DNA from: Pseudomonadota bacterium
Lineage (GTDB): Bacteria > Pseudomonadota > Gammaproteobacteria > Steroidobacterales > Steroidobacteraceae
Direction: 5' to 3'
Length of the DNA stretch: 64,000 bases
NCBI GenBank assembly: GCA_021792755.1
Contig: JAJYUA010000008.1
Coordinates: 33,917-97,916 of the forward strand
Shown: one piece after another, positions 9,009 to 17,342 of the stretch
How the letters are laid out: each line of letters opens with the position of its first letter
Numbering within the stretch: position 1 is the stretch's first letter
Translations under genes and position numbers: made by a program
Notes under the pieces: generated by a model
What the model saw: the letters and a program-made list of their open reading frames with translations, nothing else
What the model was told of the DNA's origin: nothing
Databases searched by the model: none

Positions 9009-9368
9009 TCAGATGCGGCCATAGTCATCCGCCAGACGCTCGATGTCGTCCTCGCCAAAATACTCGCCGGTCTGTACCTCGATGAACAGGAGCCCGGAAT
9101 CGCCCGGGTTCATGATTCGATGCCAGACGCCGCGCGGCACCTCGAGAGACCGTCCCTCCTCGAGCGTCACCTCGTGGTCGTCACACACCGCGACCGCGCG
9201 GCCGTGCACGACGTACCAATGCTCGCCTCGATAGCGATGCCGCTGCAGCGACAAGCGCTGGCCCGGTCGGACCAGAATCTCCTTGATCTGATACCCGGAC
9301 GGCTCGGCAAGTACTCGATACTGACCCCACGGCCGCGCGCAAGCGGGTGCGAGCCGCTCAGGGGCCAT
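9009..9368 (-). CDS. cupin, type II mannose-6-phosphate isomerase-like
   Basis: This 119-aa single-domain cupin resembles the C-terminal isomerase domain of bifunctional ManC proteins: WGQYRVL, YQIKEILVRPGQRLSLQRHRYRGEHWYVVHGRA, then VPRGVWHRIMNPG and FIEVQTGEYFGEDDI. Metal-binding positions are visible as the QRHRYRGEHW cluster and the later WHR histidine. It would interconvert mannose and fructose phosphates or bind a related sugar. Its start overlaps the end of the decayed glycosyl enzyme remnant by 11 bases, so it was once part of a sugar operon. Confidence 0.8.
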   Translation of the reverse strand: MAPERLAPACARPWGQYRVLAEPSGYQIKEILVRPGQRLSLQRHRYRGEHWYVVHGRAVAVCDDHEVTLEEGRSLEVPRGVWHRIMNPGDSGLLFIEVQTGEYFGEDDIERLADDYGRI

Positions 9369-9740
9369 CGTGGGGATCCTCGCGCGAGACGCGGTGCGGC
9401 CTCAGCCACTCGAGCAGCCCGGATACCTTTCCGGTCGCCAGCGCGACGCGCCGGTCCGCGGCGCCGTAATACACGCGCAACGCATCGCCTTCCGCGATCC
9501 ACCCGCGACCCATCGCGGCAGCCGCCGCTCGAACAGGCCGCGCGCGGCGCCGGCCAGGCCCTCGATCGCAGTAAGGTGCATGGCCTGTCCCCGCGCGTAA
9601 ACCGCCCGGCCGTGCGAGTCTTCTCCGGAACGCCGCGCGGAATCACCACGATGGTCCGCTCGGGGACGTAGCAGATTGGCGCTGAACGTCGCTATCCCGC
9701 AACGGCGCGGGACATAGGTGCCGATGATGGCGACCGGAAC
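9358..9740 (-). pseudogene. remnant of glycosyltransferase and GH130-type glycosidase
   Basis: Minus-strand fragments in different frames resemble parts of two sugar enzymes. Near 9740-9680 is VAIIGTYVPRRCGIATFSANL, the N-terminal signature of a family of GT4-like glycosyltransferases. A shifted frame then gives IVVIPRGVPE, reminiscent of a later motif of the same enzymes, implying an internal deletion. Near 9500-9358 a third frame reads GRGWIAEGDALRVYYGAADRRVALATG, typical of the C-terminus of GH130 mannoside phosphorylases/hydrolases, ending in a stop at 9358-9360. A full pair would need more than 2 kb; only about 380 bases remain. I read this as a deleted and frameshifted relic upstream of the cupin. 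Confidence 0.65.
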
Positions 9741-9964
9741 CCTTTGCCAGCCGGGGGCTCGAGGGGGCTGCCGTGGGCGGGCGGTGTTCGAACTGCGCGG
9801 GTGCCGCGGGGAAAGCCGCCGGCGCGCCGTGGCGGCCACGATGTGCCGCTGACTCTGCGCGAAAACCTTGTCTCGCCAGCCGAAGAACTTCCGTTCAGTC
9901 AAGCCGCGCGTACCGGCATGCGCGCAGTCCCGCGCTGTGCCGGTGCTGTCCGTGCGCCTGTCGC

Positions 9965-10372
9965 TCACCCGGTGCGTACAGCCGGGCGCAGTGCGAACGC
10001 GCCGTCACCGAGCAGCGTCAGCGCAATCAGGCTGATCATCCAGAACGCCGGATACTCCCAGCCGCCCCCCTTGTCCGTGAACAGCCACCCGTTGTGGCCA
10101 TGCACCATGACGATGGTGCCGAGCATCTCGATCGCGAGCGGCACCGCCACCCAGGGGGCATAGACCCCGAGAACCAGCGCCAGCCCGCCCACCAGTTCCA
10201 GGGCAATCACGCCGTAGGCGGCCACGGCGGGCAGGCCCAGGGACGCGAAATAGCCGACGAAGCCGGGGATGGTAAAGACGAAGATCTTCAACGCCACATG
10301 CGCGAGGAACAGAACGCCCAGGCTCACCCGCAGCAGGGTGATGCCGTAAGGGGCAGTATTTGTCTTGATCAT
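9965..10372 (-). CDS. DoxX family membrane protein
   Basis: This is a 135-aa integral membrane protein with four predicted helices, including ITLLRVSLGVLFLAHVALKIF, AAYGVIALELVGGLALVLGVY, WVAVPLAIEMLGTIVMVHG and PAFWMISLIALTLLGDGAFAL. The spacing and the HGHNGW...GGGWEYP loop are typical of DoxX/YphA proteins. ATG 10372 with GGAG 8 bases upstream is chosen; open sequence further upstream has no domain. The gene is divergent from a LysR regulator 195 bases away, suggesting the regulator controls it. The physiological role is not known; some relatives respond to oxidative or thiol stress. Confidence 0.85.
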   Translation of the reverse strand: MIKTNTAPYGITLLRVSLGVLFLAHVALKIFVFTIPGFVGYFASLGLPAVAAYGVIALELVGGLALVLGVYAPWVAVPLAIEMLGTIVMVHGHNGWLFTDKGGGWEYPAFWMISLIALTLLGDGAFALRPAVRTG

Positions 10373-10567
10373 CTCGATCTCCCAGGTGAATTCAGAGGTT
10401 GCCGCCGGAGGCGCACGCACGTTGCGGCAAGTCACAGCGCTCTCGCCGAGTGCGGTGCCATCGTCCCGGCGCCACGACGGCGGCGCTACTTTAAAATTTC
10501 CGGGTACGTAATTAAATAGCATTAAACTCAATTGATTGTTCCGGTTTTTGCAATATTCGGGAAAATC

Positions 10568-11560
10568 TTGGATATCGTCTACGGCATGAGGATCCTGCTC
10601 CAGGTGGTCGACTCCGGGGGATTTGCGCGCGCAGCCGAGACGCTTGGCCTCTCCAACGCCGCGGTGACACGTCAGATCGGCGCACTCGAGGCGCATCTCG
10701 GTGCGAGATTGCTCAACCGGACGACGCGACGTCTGTCGCTCACCGAGGCGGGCGCAGAGTACTGCGTACGCGCGCGGGCCATTCTCGAACAAATCGCTGA
10801 GGCGGAGTCGAGCGCAGCCGAGGGAACCACCCGCCCGACCGGCACCCTCAGACTCTCCGCGCCACTGTCATTCGGTGTGCTGCGCCTCGCCGACGAGTTG
10901 CCGCTGTTTCGCGCGCGTTACCCGCAGCTGAAGCTGGATATCGACCTCTCGGACCGCGTCGTGGATCTGGCAAACGAAGGCTTTGACGTCGCGCTGCGCA
11001 TTGCCACCGCTCTCGAGAGCCGTCTCATCGCCAGACGAATCGGCCCGATCGACATGGTGCTGTGCGCCGCGCCCGAGTATCTGCGGCGGCGCGGCACGCC
11101 GAGCCGGCCAGCCGACCTGGCGAACCACGAGGTGCTGAGCTACAAGTATCTCTGGTCGGGTGATGAATGGGCGTTCACGGAGGAGACCGGCCGCACCCTC
11201 ACGGTGCGGGTCCGTCCCGCAGTCCACGCCACCAACGGCGATCTGCTGCGGCGTCTCGCCGTAGCCGGCGGCGGCATCATCCTGCAGCCCGCGTTCATCG
11301 TGGAGGAGGATTTGCGTCGCGGCCGCCTGCTGCGCGTCCTGCAGGATGTGCAGGCGCCCGCCTTCAACTTGTATGCGGTCTACCTGAGCCACCAGCACCT
11401 GGCCGCCCGGGTCCGGGCGTTCATCGCCTTTCTGCTCGAGCGGTTCGGTTCCGACCGTGCCGAGGGCCCGCAAGACCCCGGCGGGCCCCACGGACCACCC
11501 CGTCCGGGTCCGGCGGCAGCGAACCGTGCCCGCGGCGCGCGCATCGCGATCCGACGGTGA
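10568..11560 (+). CDS. LysR family transcriptional regulator
   Basis: The product has an N-terminal winged helix-turn-helix (MRILLQVVDSGGFARAAETLGLSNAAVTRQIGALEAHLGARLLNRTTRRLSLTEAG). An effector-binding domain follows (TGTLRLSAPLSFGVLRLADELPLF ... GFDVALRIATALESRLIARRIG). TTG 10568 (LDIVYGM) fits family starts; TTG 10532 is also in frame. The 35-residue C-terminal tail rich in Gly, Pro, Arg and Ala is not part of the fold and may be extended read-through. It is divergent from the DoxX gene, its likely target. The intergenic stretch is AT-rich (around 10500-10530), which fits promoters for both. Confidence 0.88.
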   Translation: MDIVYGMRILLQVVDSGGFARAAETLGLSNAAVTRQIGALEAHLGARLLNRTTRRLSLTEAGAEYCVRARAILEQIAEAESSAAEGTTRPTGTLRLSAPLSFGVLRLADELPLFRARYPQLKLDIDLSDRVVDLANEGFDVALRIATALESRLIARRIGPIDMVLCAAPEYLRRRGTPSRPADLANHEVLSYKYLWSGDEWAFTEETGRTLTVRVRPAVHATNGDLLRRLAVAGGGIILQPAFIVEEDLRRGRLLRVLQDVQAPAFNLYAVYLSHQHLAARVRAFIAFLLERFGSDRAEGPQDPGGPHGPPRPGPAAANRARGARIAIRR

Positions 11561-11643
11561 GCCGCTGCGTGTTGCAGCGCTTGTAACGGGATGCGAAGGA
11601 CGGATCCGCCGATTTTCCCCGAGCGCGCCCGCCTCCGCCAATC

Positions 11644-11703
11644 CCCGCCGGCGATCCCTGTCGGCCCCGGGGGTGTGAAGGGGCGTCGGGGATCACCGGC
11701 GGG
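11644..11703. repeat. long inverted repeat between convergent genes
   Basis: Two 15-base arms (11644-11658 and 11689-11703) are complementary with one mismatch and enclose 30 bases. They lie between the ends of the LysR gene and the leftward GH3 gene. The placement suggests a bidirectional terminator, but there is no T-run. Confidence 0.45.
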
Positions 11704-11783
11704 TTAGAAGGCCGGTTCGCGCTTGCGCGTGGTCAATCAATCCGTCAGCCGCAATCGCGCGCTGCGGGCAGTCCTTCGCGGCC

Positions 11784-14201
11784 TCACGGGCACCGCCGGT
11801 CCGACCACGTGCCGCAGACATGGGGTCCGGTCAATTGCAGCGTCGCCCGTTTGAGGTCTACCGAGTCCGGACCCACCATCACGTGCACCGTGCCCGGCTC
11901 GACCACGTGCCGCATGTACTGGTTCCAGATCGCGAAGTCCTTGGGCCGAAGCGTGAAGCGCACCTGCTGCGAGGCGCCCGGCGCGAGCCACACGCGCTCG
12001 AATCCTTTCAGCTCCCGGGTGGGCTCGGCCACCGAGGTGACCCGCTGATGGAGGTACATCTGCACGACCTCGCTGCCGGCCACCTTGCCGGTGTTGCGCA
12101 CGTTGACCGTCACAGTTACCGCGCCACCTGGGCTCAGTGCGGGCGATGAGAGGTGGGGTGCCCCGATCCGGAACGTCGTGTACGACAGGCCATACCCGAA
12201 CGGGAACAGCGGCGAGTTGTTGGCGAACAGGTAGCCGCGGTGCGCGCTCGGCTCCTCATCGTAGTTGTACCGCACCATGCCCACCGAGCGCGGAATGGTC
12301 ACCGGCAGCTTGCCGCCCGGGTCGGTGCTGCCGAACAGCACGTCGGCCATGGCGGCGCCGCCCTCCTGGCCGAGCTCCCAGCCCTCGATCAGGGCATCGG
12401 TTTTCCTCACGATGCGGTTCACGGTGACCGGACAGCCGTTGATCAGAACGGTGACCACCGGTTTGCCGAGGGCGAAGATCGCGCGCGCCAGGCGGTTCTG
12501 GTCGGCGACCATCTTCAGACTGTCACGATCGCCGAGGTGGTCGGTGGCCCAGCCTTCGCGGCACAGCGCGGTGCTCGCGCCGAGCACCAGCACGACCGCA
12601 TCGGCTCGGCGGGCGACGGCGACGGCCTGGCGGATGCGCGCAAGGTTTTTCGCCGTCGGCTCCAGGACCTCGCGGTTGCTGTTCGCATTACCGTATGCGA
12701 GCAGCTTCACCCCCGGGGCATACAGGACGCGCACGCGCTGGCCGACGAAATCGCGGATGCCCTGCAGCACGCTGATCGGATGGCGCGGCATGCCCGAGTA
12801 ATTCCCGAGCCGGACCGGCGCGGCGTTCGGGCCGATCACCGCCAGGGTCTTCAGCCGATTGACATGCAACGGCAGCGTGCCGTCGTTCTTCAACAGAACG
12901 ATCGCCTCCTGCGCCGCCTTCAGCGCGAGCGCGCGCGCCCGGGCGTCGTCGGTGATCCTGTCGGCATAGGCGACGCTGGCGAAGGGATGATCGAAGATTC
13001 CCGAGAGAAACTTCAGGCGCAGCACCCCGGCGGCGGCCGCGTTGATCTGACTCATCGTGACCTTGCCCTCGGCGAGCGCCTGCGGCAAGTGCTTGAACGC
13101 ATGTCCGTTCGGAAAGTCGACGTCAACCCCGGCGTTGAGCGCGCGGGCGGCGGCGTCGGTGAGATTCGGCACGACGTGATACAGGGTCATCAGCTGCTCG
13201 ATGCCCGAGTAGTCGCTGACCACGATGCCCTTGAAGCCCCAGTCCCTGCGCAGCACCGTCTGGAACAGCCAGGGATTGGCCGTGCACGGGATACCCCCGA
13301 TCGCGCTGTAGGCGGCCATCACGGCCTGGGCGTGCGCTTGTGTGATCGCGGCATGGAAAGCCGGCAGATACATCTCGAGCAGCTTCCGATGCGTCAGCTC
13401 CACCGGACCGACGTTGGTGCCGGCCTGCGGCACGCCGTAACCGGCGAAGTGCTTGAGCACGGCGAGCACGTGACCGGGTCCGAGCGGCAGCGACTTGCCC
13501 TGCAGGCCGCGCACCTCCGCGACACCCATGCGCGAGACGAGATAGGGGTCCTCGCCGAAGGTCTCCTGGATCCGTCCCCAGCGCGGGTCGCGGCCGAGGT
13601 TGATCACCGGTGTGAGCAGCATGCCGATGCCCTGGGCGCGCGCCTCGCGCGCCACCACGCGAAACACCCGCGTGATGAGCGCCGGGTCCCAGGTGCTCGC
13701 CAGAGCGATCGCCTGCGGGAAGCTGGTCGTGCCGCGTGCCACGTAGCCGTGCAGGCCCTCGGAGTGAAACAGCGCCGGAATGCCGAGCGGTGTGTGCTCG
13801 AGCTGGAAGCGCTGCACGGCATTGACGAAGCGGATGGTCTGCGCGGTGGTGCGCAGAGCGTACTGGCTCTTCGGCGTGTAATCGTTGGGACGGGCGAGAT
13901 TGCCGATACCGTAGGGAAAGTTGCGCGCCGCCTTGGCCGGATCGAAATTTCCCGCGGCGTTCTCGATCTCGGACTTGTTGGTCCAGAGCGAGGTGATCTG
14001 CGCGAGCTTCTCCGGCAGCGTCATGCGCGCAAGGAGGTCCTTCACGCGCGCGCTGATCGGCGCCCGGGGATTCTTGTAGAGGGGCTCGGCGGCCCGGACT
14101 GCCGCAACACACGAGCACAACGCGGTCACCGCCAGCGCCGCGGGCAGCGCGCCGCGAATACGCGACGGTATGGACTGACTTCGCACGTTACCGACCCCCA
14201 C
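11784..14201 (-). CDS. secreted GH3 beta-glycosidase
   Basis: This 805-aa exported glycoside hydrolase has an N-terminal signal peptide (ALPAALAVTALCSCVAAVRAAEP), then the GH3 barrel. It includes LLARMTLPEKLAQI, HSEGLHGY, GRDPRWGRIQETFGEDPYLVSRMG and KHFAGYG. The catalytic nucleophile is the Asp in KGIVVSDYSG. The C-terminal GH3 domain (VLLKNDGTLPL, VVTVLINGCPV, GWELGQEGGAAMADVLFG) and a fibronectin III-like domain (NTGKVAGSEVVQMYLHQ) follow. Specificity (beta-glucosidase or beta-xylosidase) cannot be set from sequence alone. The start is GTG 14201. It is divergent from the transporter gene; the shared 174-base gap contains a small odd-centred palindrome (CGATAT C ATATCG, 14215-14227) that might be an operator. 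Confidence 0.92.
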   Translation of the reverse strand: MGVGNVRSQSIPSRIRGALPAALAVTALCSCVAAVRAAEPLYKNPRAPISARVKDLLARMTLPEKLAQITSLWTNKSEIENAAGNFDPAKAARNFPYGIGNLARPNDYTPKSQYALRTTAQTIRFVNAVQRFQLEHTPLGIPALFHSEGLHGYVARGTTSFPQAIALASTWDPALITRVFRVVAREARAQGIGMLLTPVINLGRDPRWGRIQETFGEDPYLVSRMGVAEVRGLQGKSLPLGPGHVLAVLKHFAGYGVPQAGTNVGPVELTHRKLLEMYLPAFHAAITQAHAQAVMAAYSAIGGIPCTANPWLFQTVLRRDWGFKGIVVSDYSGIEQLMTLYHVVPNLTDAAARALNAGVDVDFPNGHAFKHLPQALAEGKVTMSQINAAAAGVLRLKFLSGIFDHPFASVAYADRITDDARARALALKAAQEAIVLLKNDGTLPLHVNRLKTLAVIGPNAAPVRLGNYSGMPRHPISVLQGIRDFVGQRVRVLYAPGVKLLAYGNANSNREVLEPTAKNLARIRQAVAVARRADAVVLVLGASTALCREGWATDHLGDRDSLKMVADQNRLARAIFALGKPVVTVLINGCPVTVNRIVRKTDALIEGWELGQEGGAAMADVLFGSTDPGGKLPVTIPRSVGMVRYNYDEEPSAHRGYLFANNSPLFPFGYGLSYTTFRIGAPHLSSPALSPGGAVTVTVNVRNTGKVAGSEVVQMYLHQRVTSVAEPTRELKGFERVWLAPGASQQVRFTLRPKDFAIWNQYMRHVVEPGTVHVMVGPDSVDLKRATLQLTGPHVCGTWSDRRCP

Positions 14202-14375
14202 CCTGCGCTGGTAGCGATATCATATCGGACTGTGCGCCGGGATGAAAGAATGAAAACCGTCCGCAGCCCGCCGTCCGATGCGGCACGTGGTTGCGGCGGC
14301 AATATGGGAACGATACCATGCGCCGCTCTTCACCAGCATCCGCGGGGGTCGCCGAGCGTGGCGTCCGAGTCAGAG

Positions 14376-15674
14376 ATGGCGCACGAGTCCGGCGCCGGCG
14401 TCGGCCGCTATCGATGGCGTATCTGCGCGCTGCTGTTCTGGGCGACCACCGTCAACTATATCGACCGGATGGTGCTCGGGGTGCTGGCCCCGTCGCTCGG
14501 GCACGCACTCGGCTGGACGCAGGAAGACTACGGTTACATCGTCGCGGCGTTTCAGGGCGCCTATGCCATCGGCTTGCTGTTCTCGGGCCGGCTGATCGAC
14601 AAGCTCGGCACGCGCATCGGCTATGCCATCTCCATCGTCGTATGGAGCGTCGCCGCCATGAGCCACGCCCTGGCGCGCACGGTGCTCGAGTTCGTCGCGG
14701 CGCGCTTCGTGCTCGGGCTCGGGGAGTCGGCGAATTTCCCCGCGGCGGTGAAAACCGTCGCCGAGTGGTTCCCGCGCCGCGAGCGGGCCTTCGCCACCGG
14801 CTTGTTCAACGCCGGCTCGAACCTCGGGGCAATCGTCGCGCCGCTCGCCGTGCCAGTGGTGGCGGCTCTGTGGGGACTGCGTTCGGCGTTTTTGTTTCCC
14901 GGCGCATTGGATCTCGCCTGGCTGATCGTGTGGCTCATCGTCTACCATCCGCCACAAGAGCATCCCCGCGTCTCGGCACGCGAGCTGGCGTACATTCGCA
15001 GCGACGATGCCGGCAAGGCCGCCCAGGCTTCGGTGCGGGTGCGCTGGCGCAAATTGCTGCGTCACCGCCAGACCTGGGCGTTCGTGGCGGGCAAGTTCCT
15101 CACCGACCCGGTGTGGTGGTTTCTGCTGTTCTGGCTGCCGAAATATCTTCACCATCGGTTCGGGCTCGATTTGATGGCGCTCGGCCCGCCCCTCGTGGTC
15201 GTGTACGTGATGGCGGACGGCGGCAGCGTCGCCGGCGGCTGGCTCGCCGGCTGGATGATGCGCCGGGGTTGGAGCCCCAACGCCGCGCGCAAGGGCGCGA
15301 TGCTCGTCTGCGCCCTCGCGGTGACGCCCGTCGTGCTGACCCCGCTCGTGCATCACTTGTGGGCGGCGGTGGGGCTGATCGGCCTCGCGGCGGCCGCGCA
15401 CCAGGGTTGGTCGGCAAACCTGTTCACGACGGCGTCCGACCTGTATCCGAGCGCGGCCGTCGGTTCCGTGGTCGGACTCGGCGGGTTCGCCGGCGCGCTC
15501 TCGGGGGCGTTCGTTGCGACGGCCGTGGGTTTTCTGCTGCAGACGACAGGCAGCTATGCGCTGTTGTTCACGCTGGCCGGCGGGATGTACCTCACGGCGC
15601 TGGCGATCATCCAGCTGCTGGTGCCGCGGCTGACGCCGGTGGACCTTGCGGCCGACTCGGCGGTGCCGGGATGA
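14376..15674 (+). CDS. MFS transporter, hexuronate (ExuT) type
   Basis: This 432-aa inner-membrane secondary transporter has about 12 helices. Typical anion:cation symporter motifs are present: WATTVNYIDRMVLGVLAP, the loop 2-3 motif SGRLIDKLGTRIGY, and RFVLGLGESANFPAAVKTVAEWFPRRERAFATGLFNAGSNLGAIVAP. These are strong signatures of ExuT-like hexuronate and galactonate carriers. ATG 14376 starts just before the first basic/aromatic segment; GTG 14358 is an in-frame alternative. The neighbour is a mannonate-dehydratase-like enzyme, so uptake of glucuronate, galacturonate or aldonate from hemicellulose is the likely role. Confidence 0.9.
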   Translation: MAHESGAGVGRYRWRICALLFWATTVNYIDRMVLGVLAPSLGHALGWTQEDYGYIVAAFQGAYAIGLLFSGRLIDKLGTRIGYAISIVVWSVAAMSHALARTVLEFVAARFVLGLGESANFPAAVKTVAEWFPRRERAFATGLFNAGSNLGAIVAPLAVPVVAALWGLRSAFLFPGALDLAWLIVWLIVYHPPQEHPRVSARELAYIRSDDAGKAAQASVRVRWRKLLRHRQTWAFVAGKFLTDPVWWFLLFWLPKYLHHRFGLDLMALGPPLVVVYVMADGGSVAGGWLAGWMMRRGWSPNAARKGAMLVCALAVTPVVLTPLVHHLWAAVGLIGLAAAAHQGWSANLFTTASDLYPSAAVGSVVGLGGFAGALSGAFVATAVGFLLQTTGSYALLFTLAGGMYLTALAIIQLLVPRLTPVDLAADSAVPG

Positions 15675-15756
15675 CGCCTGAGGTTTGCGGATCGCTCAAC
15701 AGATGCGTTCGGTCCGCGTGTGGCGGGTCGGCGCGTACATACGGGAGTCGTCAGTC

Positions 15757-17007
15757 ATGATCAATTCCGACAGGGCGCCACAGGGGTCGGCTCGCGACCG
15801 GCGGATCGTTGCGGCGCGTGTGATCGTCACCTGCCCGGGCCGCAATTTCGTGACGCTCAAGATCGAAACCGGCTCGGGCGTATTCGGTCTCGGGGATGCC
15901 ACCCTCAATGGCCGCGAGCTCGCGGTGGCCGCCTACCTCGAGCACCATGTGGTGCCGAACCTCATCGGCCGCGATGCGGGCCGCATCGAGGACCTCTGGC
16001 AGTTCCTGTACAAGGGCGCGTATTGGCGGCGCGGGCCGGTCACGATGACGGCGATCGCGGCGGTGGACGTCGCATTGTGGGACATCCTGGGCAAGATGGC
16101 CGGACTGCCCCTGTACCAGCTGCTCGGCGGGCGCAGCCGTGATGGGGTGCTGGTGTACGGGCACGCGAGCGGGCGGGACATCGAGGAGGCGAGCGCCGAT
16201 GTCGGGCGGTTCATCGCCCTCGGCTATCGGGCCGTGCGCGCCCAGTGCGGCGTGCCCGGCCTCGCCAAGCCCTATGGCGTGACCCGCCAGAAGAACGCGT
16301 ACGAGCCGGCCGAGAGCGAGCTGCCCCTCGAGACCGAATGGTCGACGCCGCCGTACCTCGATCTCGTGCCGCGACTGTTTGAGCGGCTGCGCAGCGATCA
16401 TGGCCGGCAGATCGAGCTGCTGCACGATGCGCATCACCGTCTGACACCGATCGAGGCGGCGCGCCTGGCGCGCGACCTGGAGCCGTACCGGCTGTTCTGG
16501 CTCGAGGACGCGACGCCGGCGGAGAACCCCGATGGATTCGAGCTGATCCGCCGGCACTCGGTGACCCCGCTGGCGGTCGGTGAGGTGTTCAACGCCATCT
16601 GGGATTGCCGGGCGCTGCTCGAGCGCCAGTTGATCGACTACATCCGTACCACGATCGTGCACGGCGGCGGTATCACACACGTGCGGCGCATCGCCGACCT
16701 GGCGGCGCTGCACCGGGTGCGCACCGGATTTCACGGCGCGACGGATCTGTCCCCGGTGACGATGGGCGCGGCGCTGCATGTCGACACCTGGGTGCCGAAC
16801 TTCGGCATCCAGGAATACATGCAGCACACCGAGCAGACCCTGGAGGTGTTTCCGCACGATTACACCTTCCGCGACGGCCATCTGCACTGCGGCGAGAGTC
16901 CCGGCCACGGCGTCGGCCTCGAGGAGAAACTGGCGGCGCGCTTGCCGTACAGTCCCAAGCAGCTGCCGGTGGCGCGCCTGACGGATGGAACGATGTGGGA
17001 TTGGTGA
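15757..17007 (+). CDS. mannonate dehydratase-like enolase superfamily enzyme (ManD/RspA)
   Basis: The 416-aa product belongs to the mandelate racemase/enolase superfamily, ManD subgroup. The capping domain opens with [33 protein letters not shown]. Other signatures are [38 protein letters not shown], the metal ligands in [19 protein letters not shown] and LAVGEVFN, and the HGATDLSP motif. The family dehydrates D-mannonate (some members D-gluconate) to 2-keto-3-deoxygluconate. ATG 15757 gives the usual length. It lies 82 bases after the transporter, probably in one operon. Confidence 0.92.
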   Translation: MINSDRAPQGSARDRRIVAARVIVTCPGRNFVTLKIETGSGVFGLGDATLNGRELAVAAYLEHHVVPNLIGRDAGRIEDLWQFLYKGAYWRRGPVTMTAIAAVDVALWDILGKMAGLPLYQLLGGRSRDGVLVYGHASGRDIEEASADVGRFIALGYRAVRAQCGVPGLAKPYGVTRQKNAYEPAESELPLETEWSTPPYLDLVPRLFERLRSDHGRQIELLHDAHHRLTPIEAARLARDLEPYRLFWLEDATPAENPDGFELIRRHSVTPLAVGEVFNAIWDCRALLERQLIDYIRTTIVHGGGITHVRRIADLAALHRVRTGFHGATDLSPVTMGAALHVDTWVPNFGIQEYMQHTEQTLEVFPHDYTFRDGHLHCGESPGHGVGLEEKLAARLPYSPKQLPVARLTDGTMWDW

Positions 17008-17192
17008 GCGGGAAGTGTTGGCGCCCTGCCCGAGAGCGCCGGCGCGCGATGCCGAGGCAACCGGGGCTCGTGCGTCGAGTCGGTGGCGATGGGGTGCGGT
17101 GCCGAGGCGCGCTGACGCCGCCTCGACGCTCGATCGTGAGCCGGCAGCCGACAAGTTGTGCTTCGGACTGCGTCGGCTTATGCTGAGATCGG

Positions 17193-17216
17193 CGCGTTGA
17201 CAGCGCTGTCAACGCG
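17193..17216. promoter_or_regulatory. 24-bp perfect palindrome, LacI/GalR-type operator
   Basis: The half-site CGCGTTGACAGC is followed immediately by its exact complement, giving a central TTGACAGC/GCTGTCAA with the CG centre typical of LacI-family operators. It lies in the 335-base gap between the ManD-like gene and the secreted protein gene at 17343, 127 bases before the latter. The rest of the gap shows nothing else. No LacI-family gene is in the window. Confidence 0.75.
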
Positions 17217-17342
17217 AGCCGCCACAGCGCCGGCGGCCGGCTGCCACGACGCCGATCGGGCGCCTGCCGCGACAGGCCGTCCATCCCCGAACTGCGCCGA
17301 GGAACCGGGGATTCACTGATCAAGAGAAAGGGGAAACGCATC

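Noticed and set aside
8474-9058. Possible gene on the minus strand between the DUF4382 lipoprotein and the cupin
   Set aside because: Arg/Ser/Pro-rich translation, no start signal and no recognisable motif.
14215-14227. CGATAT-C-ATATCG as a definite operator between the GH3 and transporter genes
   Set aside because: Short and odd-centred, unlike the clear 24-bp site at 17193; kept only as a remark in the GH3 entry.
12153-14375. Plus-strand open frame leading into the MFS transporter, which would give a protein of over 1100 residues
   Set aside because: The first 740 residues are antisense to the GH3 gene and have no protein-like pattern; the transporter proper starts at 14376.
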